Shown here one piece after another: positions 1 to 6,206 of a stretch of DNA of 14,527 nt. A model generated the notes under the pieces. The model had not been told where the DNA came from and made no database searches. It saw only the letters and a list, made by a program, of their open reading frames with translations. Source of the DNA: Acidobacteriota bacterium (lineage in GTDB: Bacteria; Acidobacteriota; Blastocatellia; Pyrinomonadales; Pyrinomonadaceae). Each line of letters starts with the position of its first letter. Within the stretch, counting starts at the first letter, position 1. The DNA lies in NCBI GenBank assembly GCA_013696385.1, contig JACCYR010000162.1, positions 1-14,527 of the forward strand, read 5' to 3'. Made by a program: the position numbers and the translations under genes.

Positions 1-365
1 GAATAGACATTATAGAAGTTTATCGCATCCGCGAAACTCTTGCCAGAACGCCGCGTTTCGTCGAGCGTGTTTTCACGAAAGCAGAACGCGCTTACTGCGA
101 GAAAAAAGGAATGGCTTCGGCGCAATCTTACGCGGCGCGTTTTGCCGCCAAAGAAGCGTGTCTGAAGGCTCTAAAAACAGGTTGGCGTGGAAAAATTACC
201 TGGCACGATATTGAAATTGTTTCCGGCGAAAACGGCGTTCCCTCATTAGAATTTCACGGCGAAGCCATAAAAATTCTAGAAAATTTCGGCGCAAATGTCG
301 TTCATCTCTCGATGTCGCATACAACCGAACACGCGATTGCTCAAGTTATCTTTGAAAAAATTTAG
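1..365 (+). CDS. acpS: holo-[acyl-carrier-protein] synthase AcpS, 5' end missing
   Basis: AcpS transfers the 4'-phosphopantetheine arm of coenzyme A to a serine of acyl carrier protein in the cytoplasm, switching on fatty acid synthesis. The frame is already open at base 3 and begins I-D-I-I-E-V, the conserved opening of the family that carries the metal-binding Asp; only a few N-terminal residues lie outside the window. The second signature follows: F-T-K-A-E-R near the middle, then A-A-R-F-A-A-K-E-A-C-L-K-A with the metal-binding Glu of K-E-A. The C-terminus has the usual S-x-S-H-T strand followed by A-I-A-Q-V-I. The visible 120 residues match the normal ~120-130 aa length. The ATG at 111 is an internal Met, not the start. 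An 18-bp inverted repeat follows the stop by 8 bases and could terminate transcription. Confidence 0.95.
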   Translation, partial: IDIIEVYRIRETLARTPRFVERVFTKAERAYCEKKGMASAQSYAARFAAKEACLKALKTGWRGKITWHDIEIVSGENGVPSLEFHGEAIKILENFGANVVHLSMSHTTEHAIAQVIFEKI

Positions 366-373
366 CCGCGAAT

Positions 374-423
374 TATACGAATTTCACGAATAATTATAAC
401 TTCTAATTCGTGAAATTCGTATA
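374..423. repeat. 18-bp perfect inverted repeat after acpS
   Basis: Arms at 374-391 and 406-423 are exact reverse complements (core ACGAATTTCACGAA against TTCGTGAAATTCGT) around a 14-base loop. The element begins 9 bases after the acpS stop and is followed on the plus strand by TTTTCTC, so it may serve as the acpS terminator. The motif style, built on GAATTTCACGAATT, is that of dispersed intergenic palindromes rather than a typical GC-rich terminator. Confidence 0.7.
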
Positions 424-465
424 TTTTCTCGAAAAACTAAAAGCTGTTTCAAACATACAAAGTAA

Positions 466-532
466 GTTTTGAGTTCCAACTTTAGTTGGCTGATTTGTAT
501 AGGAAAAAGCCGACTAAATTGGAACTCAAAAC
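466..532. repeat. imperfect 25-bp inverted repeat
   Basis: Left arm 466-491 reads GTTTTGAGTTCCAA, then CTTTAGTTGGCT. Right arm 508-532 is its reverse complement except for one extra base and one C/T change. The loop of about 16 bases is AT-rich. It lies in the convergent gap between acpS and the 560-1096 gene and could fold in RNA from either side. The compact GAGTTCCAA/TTGGAACTC ends suggest a dispersed repeat family; this cannot be confirmed from one copy. Confidence 0.6.
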
Positions 533-533
533 G

Positions 534-552
534 CCCGGAATCTATTTCCGGG
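534..552. terminator. short GC-rich hairpin, possible terminator for the minus-strand gene
   Basis: CCCGGAA (534-540) and TTCCGGG (546-552) form a 7-bp stem with a 5-base loop, just beyond the stop of the minus-strand gene at 560. Reading the minus strand, the stem is followed by GCGTTTTGAG, a weak T run, so termination would be inefficient alone. The large inverted repeat immediately beyond may help. Confidence 0.4.
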
Positions 553-559
553 ATAAATT

Positions 560-1096
560 CTAATTATCGCTGACCGGCTCTCTTTCCGATGGAAAAACAG
601 GTCGGTTGACGGGCGCATTATCGGGCGACGAATGCAGGTGAACTACTTTCCAATCCTTGCCTATCTTCTTATAAACTAAAGTCGTGCGTCCTGATGCGGA
701 CTCAGAGGAGTCGTCATAATCTCGTGTTTGTTTCCATAGAAAAGTTACGAGCGCGGCATCTTTTCCGAGCATCATCACGCGCACGTCGCTTTTTTCGAGC
801 TTGACGTTTTTGATTCGCGGGTAAGTTGCTTCCCGATTTTTGCGGTTTTGCTCCCAACCGCGCGTAACCGTCCCATTATGATTGAAAAACAAAAGTTCCG
901 GCGAATTCCAATAAGCCTGTGTTGCACCGTCAACGCTTGCGTTTTCGATGGCTCGAATCAAATCGTCAAACGCATTTCGCACAGCTTTTTCGTCGGCAGC
1001 TTTAGCAGCAGATGCCGTATTTGTTTTCGCTTTTTGACCAAAAGTTGCGAAACTGCAAGTTAAAACCAATAAAATAACCAAAACAAAATTTCTCAT
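560..1096 (-). CDS. secreted NTF2-like (SnoaL/DUF4440-type) protein
   Basis: A 178-residue protein with an N-terminal signal peptide (M-R-N-F-V-L-V-I-L-L-V-L-T, probable cleavage near A-T-F-G-Q) followed by one NTF2-like cone fold. The order is typical of DUF4440/SnoaL-like proteins: helix A-V-R-N-A-F-D-D-L-I-R-A-I, aromatic strand S-P-E-L-L-F-F-N-H-N-G, a R-G-W-E segment, and closing strands T-L-V-Y-K-K-I-G-K-D-W-K-V-V-H-L-H-S-S. These folds bind small hydrophobic ligands or act as accessory domains; no catalytic residue set can be assigned here. I chose the ATG at 1096 because AAGGA (1105-1109, minus strand) sits 8 bases upstream and the signal peptide starts exactly there; an upstream in-frame TTG at 1114 is less likely. 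Function unknown beyond the fold, probably periplasmic. It is convergent with acpS. Confidence 0.8.
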   Translation of the reverse strand: MRNFVLVILLVLTCSFATFGQKAKTNTASAAKAADEKAVRNAFDDLIRAIENASVDGATQAYWNSPELLFFNHNGTVTRGWEQNRKNREATYPRIKNVKLEKSDVRVMMLGKDAALVTFLWKQTRDYDDSSESASGRTTLVYKKIGKDWKVVHLHSSPDNAPVNRPVFPSEREPVSDN

Positions 1097-1104
1097 ATTA
1101 TTAG

Positions 1105-1109
1105 TCCTT
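1105..1109 (-). promoter_or_regulatory. Shine-Dalgarno AAGGA fixing the start at 1096
   Basis: AAGGA on the minus strand lies 8 bases before ATG at 1096-1094. It lies inside the longer TTG-initiated reading, which argues against the TTG start at 1114. Confidence 0.65.
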
Positions 1110-1235
1110 GACAAAATAAATTAGTGTTGAAAAAAGTTTATAATTAAAAGGCTTCGTTGCAAAACCTAATCGAAGGGTTTTATAAAATTGTGGCGGAAAT
1201 TTTTCTATTAACCAATTTTTATGCAATTGAATAAT

Positions 1236-1286
1236 TTTAAAAAACTTAAAACGGCTCTCATTTGCGGAAAAGCCGTTTTAAGTTTT
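1236..1286 (-). terminator. intrinsic terminator of the 1305-1976 sigma gene
   Basis: Arms 1241-1256 and 1271-1286 are perfect 16-bp reverse complements (core ACGGCT/AGCCGT) with a 14-base loop. Reading the minus strand, the stem runs straight into a six-T run followed by AAAATTAT. There is no comparable T run on the plus strand. The position, 19 bases past the sigma factor stop, fits a rho-independent terminator. Confidence 0.75.
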
Positions 1287-1304
1287 ACGATTTATTATAA
1301 ATTC

Positions 1305-1976
1305 TTAAATTCCAAATAATCTTGGCGGTGCTTTTTTTTGCAGAAGTTTCCGCAATTTCAGCCGCGCTTTATGCAGTTGCGATTTTGATGTTCCAACCGA
1401 ACAACCCAAAATTCGCGCGACTTCTTCGTGTTCGTAACCTTCGACATCGTGCAGAACGAAAACATTGCGATAACCATTCGGAAGTTTTTCAATTGCGTTT
1501 TCAATGGCAATTTTATCAACCACTGGCATTTTGCGCGGATTTTGTGTTCCGCTGACGACTTGCACCGGGGTTTCGCCTTCTTCAGTTGTTTTTTCAAACT
1601 TCACGTTGCGTTTGCGGAAGTGCATCAAAACCTGATTAACCGTTAAACGATGAAGCCAAGTTGTGAAGGCGGAATCACCGCGAAAACTACCAATTTTGCG
1701 ATGGAGTTGAATAAAAACGTCCTGCGTTAAATCTTCGGCTTCGGTAGTGTTTTGCAGCATTCGCAAACAAATTGAATAAACTCTTCGATGATGACGATTG
1801 TAAACTTCCTCAAACGCCGTCATATTTCCCTTCGCGGCAAGCTGTGTCAATTCAAAATCTTTGGCTGAACTTATATTAATGGTTTCTTTAGGTTCGATAA
1901 ACCCTCTCTTTTCCTTTTTTACCTCTGATGTTTCCTGTAAAATTGGATATTCTAAAGTTTCAGTTGTTGTTGTCAT
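1305..1976 (-). CDS. RNA polymerase sigma factor, sigma-70 family, ECF-type
   Basis: This 223-residue protein should bind core RNA polymerase and direct it to a specific promoter set. Region 2 spans about residues 53-122 with the core-binding E-A-E-D-L-T-Q-D-V-F (79-88) and the -10 recognition part F-R-G-D-S-A-F-T-T-W-L-H-R-L-T-V-N. Region 4 spans about 155-213 with the helix-turn-helix E-H-E-E-V-A-R-I-L-G-C-S-V-G-T-S-K-S-Q-L. A ~40-residue polar N-terminal extension precedes region 2, longer than in many ECF factors. The start is well placed: GGGGGA at 1985-1990 (minus strand) precedes the ATG by about 8 bases. No zinc-finger anti-sigma gene is beside it; the neighbours are a secreted NTF2-like protein downstream and a divergent membrane protein. 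Its signal and regulon cannot be read from the sequence. Confidence 0.93.
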   Translation of the reverse strand: MTTTTETLEYPILQETSEVKKEKRGFIEPKETINISSAKDFELTQLAAKGNMTAFEEVYNRHHRRVYSICLRMLQNTTEAEDLTQDVFIQLHRKIGSFRGDSAFTTWLHRLTVNQVLMHFRKRNVKFEKTTEEGETPVQVVSGTQNPRKMPVVDKIAIENAIEKLPNGYRNVFVLHDVEGYEHEEVARILGCSVGTSKSQLHKARLKLRKLLQKKAPPRLFGI

Positions 1977-1994
1977 TTTCTTAATCCCCCTTGT

Positions 1995-2022
1995 ATTATT
2001 TCTATCAATTAGTGTGCCACAA
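1995..2022 (-). promoter_or_regulatory. candidate promoter for the ECF sigma gene
   Basis: On the minus strand TTGTGG (2017-2022) and AATAAT (1995-2000, 5 of 6 to TATAAT) are 16 bases apart, just upstream of the GGGGGA ribosome site. The implied 5' leader would be very short, so this is a weak call. Confidence 0.3.
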
Positions 2023-2186
2023 ATTTTTTTTATTCTCTCTTATCAGATAATTCACGCCAAACAAGCCCTTTTGTTTCATTTTCTTAGGCATACTATTTTA
2101 TACGTTAGTCATCCAAGTTTGGATTCAGCCCAAAGCGTGTAGTATTTGACGCATCTCATACACGACTTTGTTAAACGTATCAAATC

Positions 2187-2203
2187 ATTACTGATTACTG
2201 ATT
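2187..2203 (+). repeat. two tandem copies of heptamer ATTACTG
   Basis: ATTACTG occurs at 2187-2193 and 2194-2200, followed by a partial ATT. It sits in the 299-base divergent gap between the sigma gene (1976) and the exported protein (2276). The rest of this gap holds a short GGGAA/TTCCC hairpin at 2246-2257 and no other structure I can support. Confidence 0.5.
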
Positions 2204-2275
2204 GTTTTTCAAATAATGCTATTATCATTATTCCAAATTCATTCGGGAAAATTCCCAAGTAGCGAGGTTGCAAAG

Positions 2276-3046
2276 ATGAAAAAGGCTTTGTTTGTCAGAT
2301 TTCTAATTTTAGTAAGTTTGGTTTTGTTGGCGACGTGCGGTATTTTTGCCCAACACACAGCCTCGCCCAAGCCAAGAAGTCAGGAATTTTCTGAAAATGA
2401 CGGTGTTCCCGTTTTGGCAAAGCATCTGCCCGATTGGGAAAACGCGCGAAATAGTGCAGCCTATATTCTTAATCCTGCCGATTTGCGTAAATCACTCGGC
2501 GAACGCCCTGTTTTTGATTTAATTGATTTTACAGGCGGAACGGAAGCAGTTACCGCACCTTATCCGCCGGGAAAACTTCTGATTATCGAATATACAACAC
2601 CACAGGCATCGGTTGACGCAGATAATAAAATTAAGCAAAGACTAACGGAAATCGGACAAAATCCGCCGATTTTTTATCGCCGTGTCGGAAATTACAACAC
2701 ATTTGTCTTTGACGGAACGGATGAAGCGGCGGCAAATGTTTTGCTCGACCAAGTGAAATACGAAAAAGATATTCAATGGTTAGGCACTGACCCATTTGCC
2801 TTCAAACGCGCAGAACGCGCCTTTGTCAAAGCTGCCGCCGACCTTTTTACGTCAACGACTTTAGCAATCGTCGGCGGACTCGGACTTTCGGTTATTGCGG
2901 GAATTATTGTCGGGTTTGTTTTCTTTTTTATCAGAAATCACAAACGCGCAACAATGGTGGCGTTTTCTGATGCGGGCGGAATGACGCGCTTGAATCTGGA
3001 CGGTTTAACTCCGCAAACTTTGCCTGACAGATTACTTGAAGATTAA
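2276..3046 (+). CDS. exported, C-terminally membrane-anchored protein of unknown function
   Basis: 256 residues. A signal peptide (M-K-K-A-L-F-V-R-F-L-I-L-V-S-L-V-L-L, cleavage probably after G-I-F-A) leads into a ~165-residue soluble part. One transmembrane helix follows at about 195-219 (T-L-A-I-V-G-G-L-G-L-S-V-I-A-G-I-I-V-G-F-V) with a positive stop R-N-H-K-R, and a ~35-residue tail ends in D-A-G-G-M-T-R-L-N-L-D-G-L-T. The soluble part would face the periplasm. Motifs that look conserved are R-P-V-F-D-L-I-D-F-T-G-G-T-E-A-V-T-A, L-L-I-I-E-Y-T-T-P-Q and Y-R-R-V-G-N-Y. I recognise the style from Acidobacteriota proteins but can give no function. Start chosen at 2276 because GAGG (2264-2267) lies 8 bases upstream and the signal peptide begins there; the longer frame from 2216 adds an implausible N-terminus. 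Its stop is only 3 bases from the stop of the convergent kinase gene. Confidence 0.75.
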   Translation: MKKALFVRFLILVSLVLLATCGIFAQHTASPKPRSQEFSENDGVPVLAKHLPDWENARNSAAYILNPADLRKSLGERPVFDLIDFTGGTEAVTAPYPPGKLLIIEYTTPQASVDADNKIKQRLTEIGQNPPIFYRRVGNYNTFVFDGTDEAAANVLLDQVKYEKDIQWLGTDPFAFKRAERAFVKAAADLFTSTTLAIVGGLGLSVIAGIIVGFVFFFIRNHKRATMVAFSDAGGMTRLNLDGLTPQTLPDRLLED

Positions 3047-3049
3047 GGA

Positions 3050-4801
3050 TTATTTACTTCCGGTATTAAAAACCGTCTTTACCGCCATTTTCGCCAGTTT
3101 CCAAGTTCTGTCCCAATCAATTGCGCCGTCTTTGTCGCGCCCCAAAAGTTTATCGATCAGCATTTTACGCAAATCCTTGCCTTCGCGTTTGAGCATAAAT
3201 TCCTTGGCATAAGGTTTCGCCGTTTCAAAGAAATTAAATTCCGGGTCGGTGATAATTCCGATGCCTTCGAGTGTCATTAGCGCACGCATAATATATGTAA
3301 AATTCGACGGCAGACGAAATGGATAATCATACATCACGTCCGCCAAATCGTAAGTCAACTCTTTGAAATTCACGTCTTTAAGTTTCAAATTCAAATGAAA
3401 CTGAAACATTTTCTCAACCACCGGACGCACAACGTCGGGATTTGAACCCGGTTTCATAAAGTCTAAATCAATCAAATCCTGCGCGATTCCCGCCGCGTCT
3501 TTTGCGACAACGTGGAAAAATGCGTCAATCATTTTTGACTGCAGTTCGGGCGTAATTCTGCCGACCATTCCGAAATCGAAAAACGCTAACCTGCCGTCGG
3601 GCATTACAAGCAGATTGCCCGGATGCGGGTCGGCGTGAAAAAATCCGTCTTCCAATAGTTGTTTTAAATAAGTTCTGATTAAAAGACGATTGACCTTTTC
3701 GGGTGAAATGTTCCGCAACGGAAGTTCCTCCACAGCCGTAACTTTCGTGCCGTGAATAAATTCCATCGTCAAAACTTTGTCGGTTGTCGCATTCCAATAA
3801 ATATGCGGAACGTGAACATTTGTCCAGCTTTTGAAGTTTTCCTGAAAACGCTCGGCGTTGCGCCCTTCTGCCGCATAATCCATTTCTTCATGGATCGTTA
3901 CGTCAAATTCGCGCAGCATTCCCGACCAATCCGCGTTTTCATTCAAAGACGGAAAGCGTTCAGCGAACTTTGTAACCTTTCGCAAAATTTTAATGTCGCC
4001 TTTGATAATTCCGGCGAGATTCGGTCGCTGAACTTTAACGGCAACTTCTTCGCCCGTAAATAACTTGGCGCGATAAACTTGTCCGAGAGATGCGGCGGCA
4101 ATCGGTTCTAAATCAAATTCTTCGTAAACTTCATTTATCTTTCTGCCTAATTCTTTTTCGATTCGCGCATACGCAATGGAATTTGGAAAAGGCGGAACTT
4201 GGTCTTGCAGTTCGCCCAACGCTTTGACAAATGGCAAGGGCAAAAGGTCGGCGCGAGTTCCCATCGATTGTCCGATTTTGATAAACGTCGGACCTAAATT
4301 TATTAAATTCTCTTTCAGCCAAACGGCTTGTTTTTCCTGATTGATTTCCTTGTTTTCCTCGCTGCCGATAAAAAACCATCGAAGCAGCAAAATAAATTGA
4401 TGAAAAAACCAGAGATTGATTTTGTGGAATTTTTCGCCCAAAACTGCCAGCCAAGTTAATTTTCGGGCAATTTCCAAACGTGCTTCGGCTTGTTTTTCGT
4501 GCTGCGCGTGATGCACTTCGTATTGGTCGAGATAAAGATAGAGCGAAAGCATCCCGACAAAGCGGGAAATGTGAAAAAGCCGCAAATAACCGCTGATTCC
4601 GCGATAATTTTTCTCAACCGACTCTTCCTGCTCAATTAAAGATTTTTCTTCGGCGATTAACTCTTGATTGAAAACTTTTTTGGCAATCGGCAATAACTTG
4701 GTTTCAATCAAAGCGTGATTGCCATTCCCATTTAAATTGTCGCCGTTTTCGGAAACCGCTCCCGATTGTCGTAAAATGATCCCTTGCTTGTTCTCTGTCA
4801 T
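3050..4801 (-). CDS. AarF/UbiB/ABC1-family atypical kinase
   Basis: A 583-residue member of the ABC1 (ADCK/UbiB) protein-kinase-like family, whose bacterial members support ubiquinone or other isoprenoid-lipid metabolism as ATPases at the membrane. In order, numbered from this start: the family-specific K-x-G-Q motif in L-G-P-T-F-I-K-I-G-Q (169-178), the A-rich loop A-A-A-S-L-G-Q-V-Y (235-243) that replaces the normal P-loop, the ATP-site Lys in V-A-V-K-V-Q-R-P (about 256), E-E-M-D-Y-A-A-E-G-R-N, the catalytic loop H-A-D-P-H-P-G-N (389-396) and D-F-G (409-411). All key residues are present. An acidic/Asn-rich N-terminus of ~60 residues and a hydrophobic helix W-F-F-H-Q-F-I-L-L-L-R-W-F-F precede the kinase fold. 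I see no C-terminal transmembrane pair as in E. coli UbiB, so I do not assign ubiB. ATG at 4801 is preferred over 4837 because AAGGA lies 7 bases upstream. Confidence 0.92.
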   Translation of the reverse strand: MTENKQGIILRQSGAVSENGDNLNGNGNHALIETKLLPIAKKVFNQELIAEEKSLIEQEESVEKNYRGISGYLRLFHISRFVGMLSLYLYLDQYEVHHAQHEKQAEARLEIARKLTWLAVLGEKFHKINLWFFHQFILLLRWFFIGSEENKEINQEKQAVWLKENLINLGPTFIKIGQSMGTRADLLPLPFVKALGELQDQVPPFPNSIAYARIEKELGRKINEVYEEFDLEPIAAASLGQVYRAKLFTGEEVAVKVQRPNLAGIIKGDIKILRKVTKFAERFPSLNENADWSGMLREFDVTIHEEMDYAAEGRNAERFQENFKSWTNVHVPHIYWNATTDKVLTMEFIHGTKVTAVEELPLRNISPEKVNRLLIRTYLKQLLEDGFFHADPHPGNLLVMPDGRLAFFDFGMVGRITPELQSKMIDAFFHVVAKDAAGIAQDLIDLDFMKPGSNPDVVRPVVEKMFQFHLNLKLKDVNFKELTYDLADVMYDYPFRLPSNFTYIMRALMTLEGIGIITDPEFNFFETAKPYAKEFMLKREGKDLRKMLIDKLLGRDKDGAIDWDRTWKLAKMAVKTVFNTGSK

Positions 4802-4808
4802 TTTCAAA

Positions 4809-4813
4809 TCCTT
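4809..4813 (-). promoter_or_regulatory. Shine-Dalgarno AAGGA fixing the kinase start at 4801
   Basis: AAGGA on the minus strand is 7 bases upstream of the ATG at 4801-4799. It falls inside the 12-codon extension that an ATG at 4837 would add, and that upstream ATG has only a weak GATAGA before it. Confidence 0.6.
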
Positions 4814-5075
4814 ATTAGATAATCTCAAAAAATTCATTCTATCAAATTCGATACGAAATATAATTTAATTCAGATTAGTTTTTTTTCATTTGCTTTGCCT
4901 GTTACATTTGAAATGGTTTTCTCTGTTTTTCGACAAACCCGAGTTCTGCTCCAAGAGAAACAACTCTGGTTCAGCCGTTTAGTTTCGACTGGTAATTAGA
5001 ATTTCACGCTCTATATCACATTTACGATATGTTTATTTGCAGGAAAAAAAGTGTTAAACTTCTTTCATCTTTGGA
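4814..5075. other. divergent intergenic region, no gene seen
   Basis: 262 bases between the divergent kinase gene and the sigma factor gene at 5076. It must hold both promoters, but I find no well-spaced -35/-10 pair. It is AT-rich with a run of eight T at about 4878-4887 and a weak GAGTT/AACTC stem in the middle. No tRNA or convincing riboswitch fold is visible. Confidence 0.4.
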
Positions 5076-6041
5076 ATGATTTCCGCAGCTGAAAAATATA
5101 AAAACGTAATCGAAGAATCCGTCGCACACCTGCTTTCCCGCGCCGAAAATTCGCGTGGGCTTCAGATTGACGATTTGTCGGCGCGTGTCGTGGCGGCGTT
5201 GGAAAAATATCTTTTTAAAGATAACGAAAACGCTTCGAGCGCGGAAATAAAAGAGTTTATTGATTCCATCAGAGCAGACGATTTTTGTTTGATAATCGCT
5301 TGTGAAAAAGGCGATGAAAAAGCGTGGAACAATTTGGTCAAAAATTTTGACGCAACGGTAAAATCGGCGGCGCGTTCGATTTCCAAAAACGTAGAAGATG
5401 CAGAAGACCTGGCAAGTTCGATTTGGGCGGAACTTTACGGTTTAAAGCACGACAAAGGCGGTAAGTTAAAGACAAAACTTTCGTATTATTCGGGTCGCGG
5501 TTCGCTCGGCGGCTGGCTTCGCGCTGTTACAAATCAACTTGCAATTGACCAATTTCGCAAGATGAAACGACTCGTGCAAATTGAAGAAGACCGCGAATTT
5601 GAAAATTTAGCGCAAGATTCTTCGGAGAAAACGGGAAATGATTTAGTGGTTTCCAAAAGCGAAAATCCTGAGGAACTTTTCAGCCAAACCGAAGCCCAAA
5701 AAGATGTGTCAAACGCTTTGAAACAGGCGATTGACGAACTCGAAGCCGAAGATAAACTAATTTTGAAACTCTATTATTTCGATGATTTGAAATTAAAAGA
5801 AATTGGAAGTACTCTGGGTTTTCACGAAGCGACGGCAAGCCGCAAACTTGTTCGTGTTCAAACCGAAATCAGAAAGTCGGTCGAGAAAATTTTGCGCTCC
5901 AAACACGGCTGGAACGAAGAAGAAGTAAAACGCAATTTATCGGAAACTGCATCAAAACTCGGCATCAGTTTTGAAAAATTGTTTGCGGTTTTACTTGTGT
6001 TCGCGCTCGTGCAAGAGTTTTTGTATCAAAGCGTTCTTTAG
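5076..6041 (+). CDS. sigma-70 family RNA polymerase sigma factor with long N-terminal part and hydrophobic C-terminal tail
   Basis: 321 residues, longer than a classic two-domain ECF factor (~180-220). Residues 1-70 are a helical extension of unknown role. Region 2 runs about 72-165 (E-K-G-D-E-K-A-W-N-N-L-V; D-A-E-D-L-A-S-S-I-W-A-E-L; S-L-G-G-W-L-R-A-V-T-N-Q). An acidic linker follows at 168-208, then region 4 at about 210-272 (D-K-L-I-L-K-L-Y-Y-F-D-D-L-K-L-K-E-I-G with the helix-turn-helix T-L-G-F-H-E-A-T-A-S-R-K-L). A tail of ~45 residues ends in the hydrophobic F-A-V-L-L-V-F-A-L-V-Q-E-F-L-Y-Q-S-V-L, which could be an amphipathic or membrane-contacting helix. The ATG at 5076 has only a weak upstream ribosome site. 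The zinc-finger anti-sigma gene follows in the same direction after 165 bases, and an exported propeller after that. The factor probably controls its own unit; this is inferred from context. Confidence 0.9.
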   Translation: MISAAEKYKNVIEESVAHLLSRAENSRGLQIDDLSARVVAALEKYLFKDNENASSAEIKEFIDSIRADDFCLIIACEKGDEKAWNNLVKNFDATVKSAARSISKNVEDAEDLASSIWAELYGLKHDKGGKLKTKLSYYSGRGSLGGWLRAVTNQLAIDQFRKMKRLVQIEEDREFENLAQDSSEKTGNDLVVSKSENPEELFSQTEAQKDVSNALKQAIDELEAEDKLILKLYYFDDLKLKEIGSTLGFHEATASRKLVRVQTEIRKSVEKILRSKHGWNEEEVKRNLSETASKLGISFEKLFAVLLVFALVQEFLYQSVL

Positions 6042-6056
6042 TTTGGGAAAATTTTA

Positions 6057-6197
6057 GCCATGAACGCACAGAGAGGAAAAAGATTTTTGAAACAACGAAT
6101 TACGCGGATTTTCGCGGATTTTTATAAATTTAATTCACGTTAATTAGCGTAGCTCGTTGTCGACATTTTTCTCTAAAAGCTCTGTGTTCTCTATGGC
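6057..6197. repeat. ~140-bp imperfect palindromic element between sigma and anti-sigma genes
   Basis: Nested arms: GCCAT (6057-6061) pairs with ATGGC (6193-6197); CACAGAG (6067-6073) with CTCTGTG (6180-6186); and ACAACGAATTACGC (6092-6105) with GCGTAGCTCGTTGT (6147-6160), 12 of 14. Inside the left half is an exact tandem repeat of the ten bases CGCGGATTTT (6103-6112, 6113-6122). The outer arm ends 9 bases before the anti-sigma ATG. The build (CACAGAG ends, CGCGGATTT core) is like small non-coding palindromic repeats scattered in many bacterial genomes. It fills almost the whole 165-base gap. Confidence 0.7.
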
Positions 6198-6206
6198 AAA
6201 ACAAGA

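Noticed and set aside
366..560. CRISPR-like array from the repeats after acpS
   Set aside because: The repeats are inverted pairs of two different sequences, with no regularly spaced direct repeats and no cas genes.
2007..2022. Sigma-54-like site TGGCAC-N5-TTGAT on the minus strand before the ECF sigma gene
   Set aside because: The -24 GG has the right spacing, but the nearly invariant GC at -12 is GA, and no sigma-54 activator is seen nearby.
4920..5000. Possible tRNA or riboswitch fold in the kinase-sigma divergent gap
   Set aside because: Only short GAGTT/AACTC and CCAAGAG/CTCTGG pairings; no cloverleaf, T-loop or known aptamer core.
5041..5075. TTGCAG ... TTAAAC as a promoter of the 5076 sigma gene
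   Set aside because: The spacing of 11 bases is too short for a sigma-70 promoter and the -10 match is poor.
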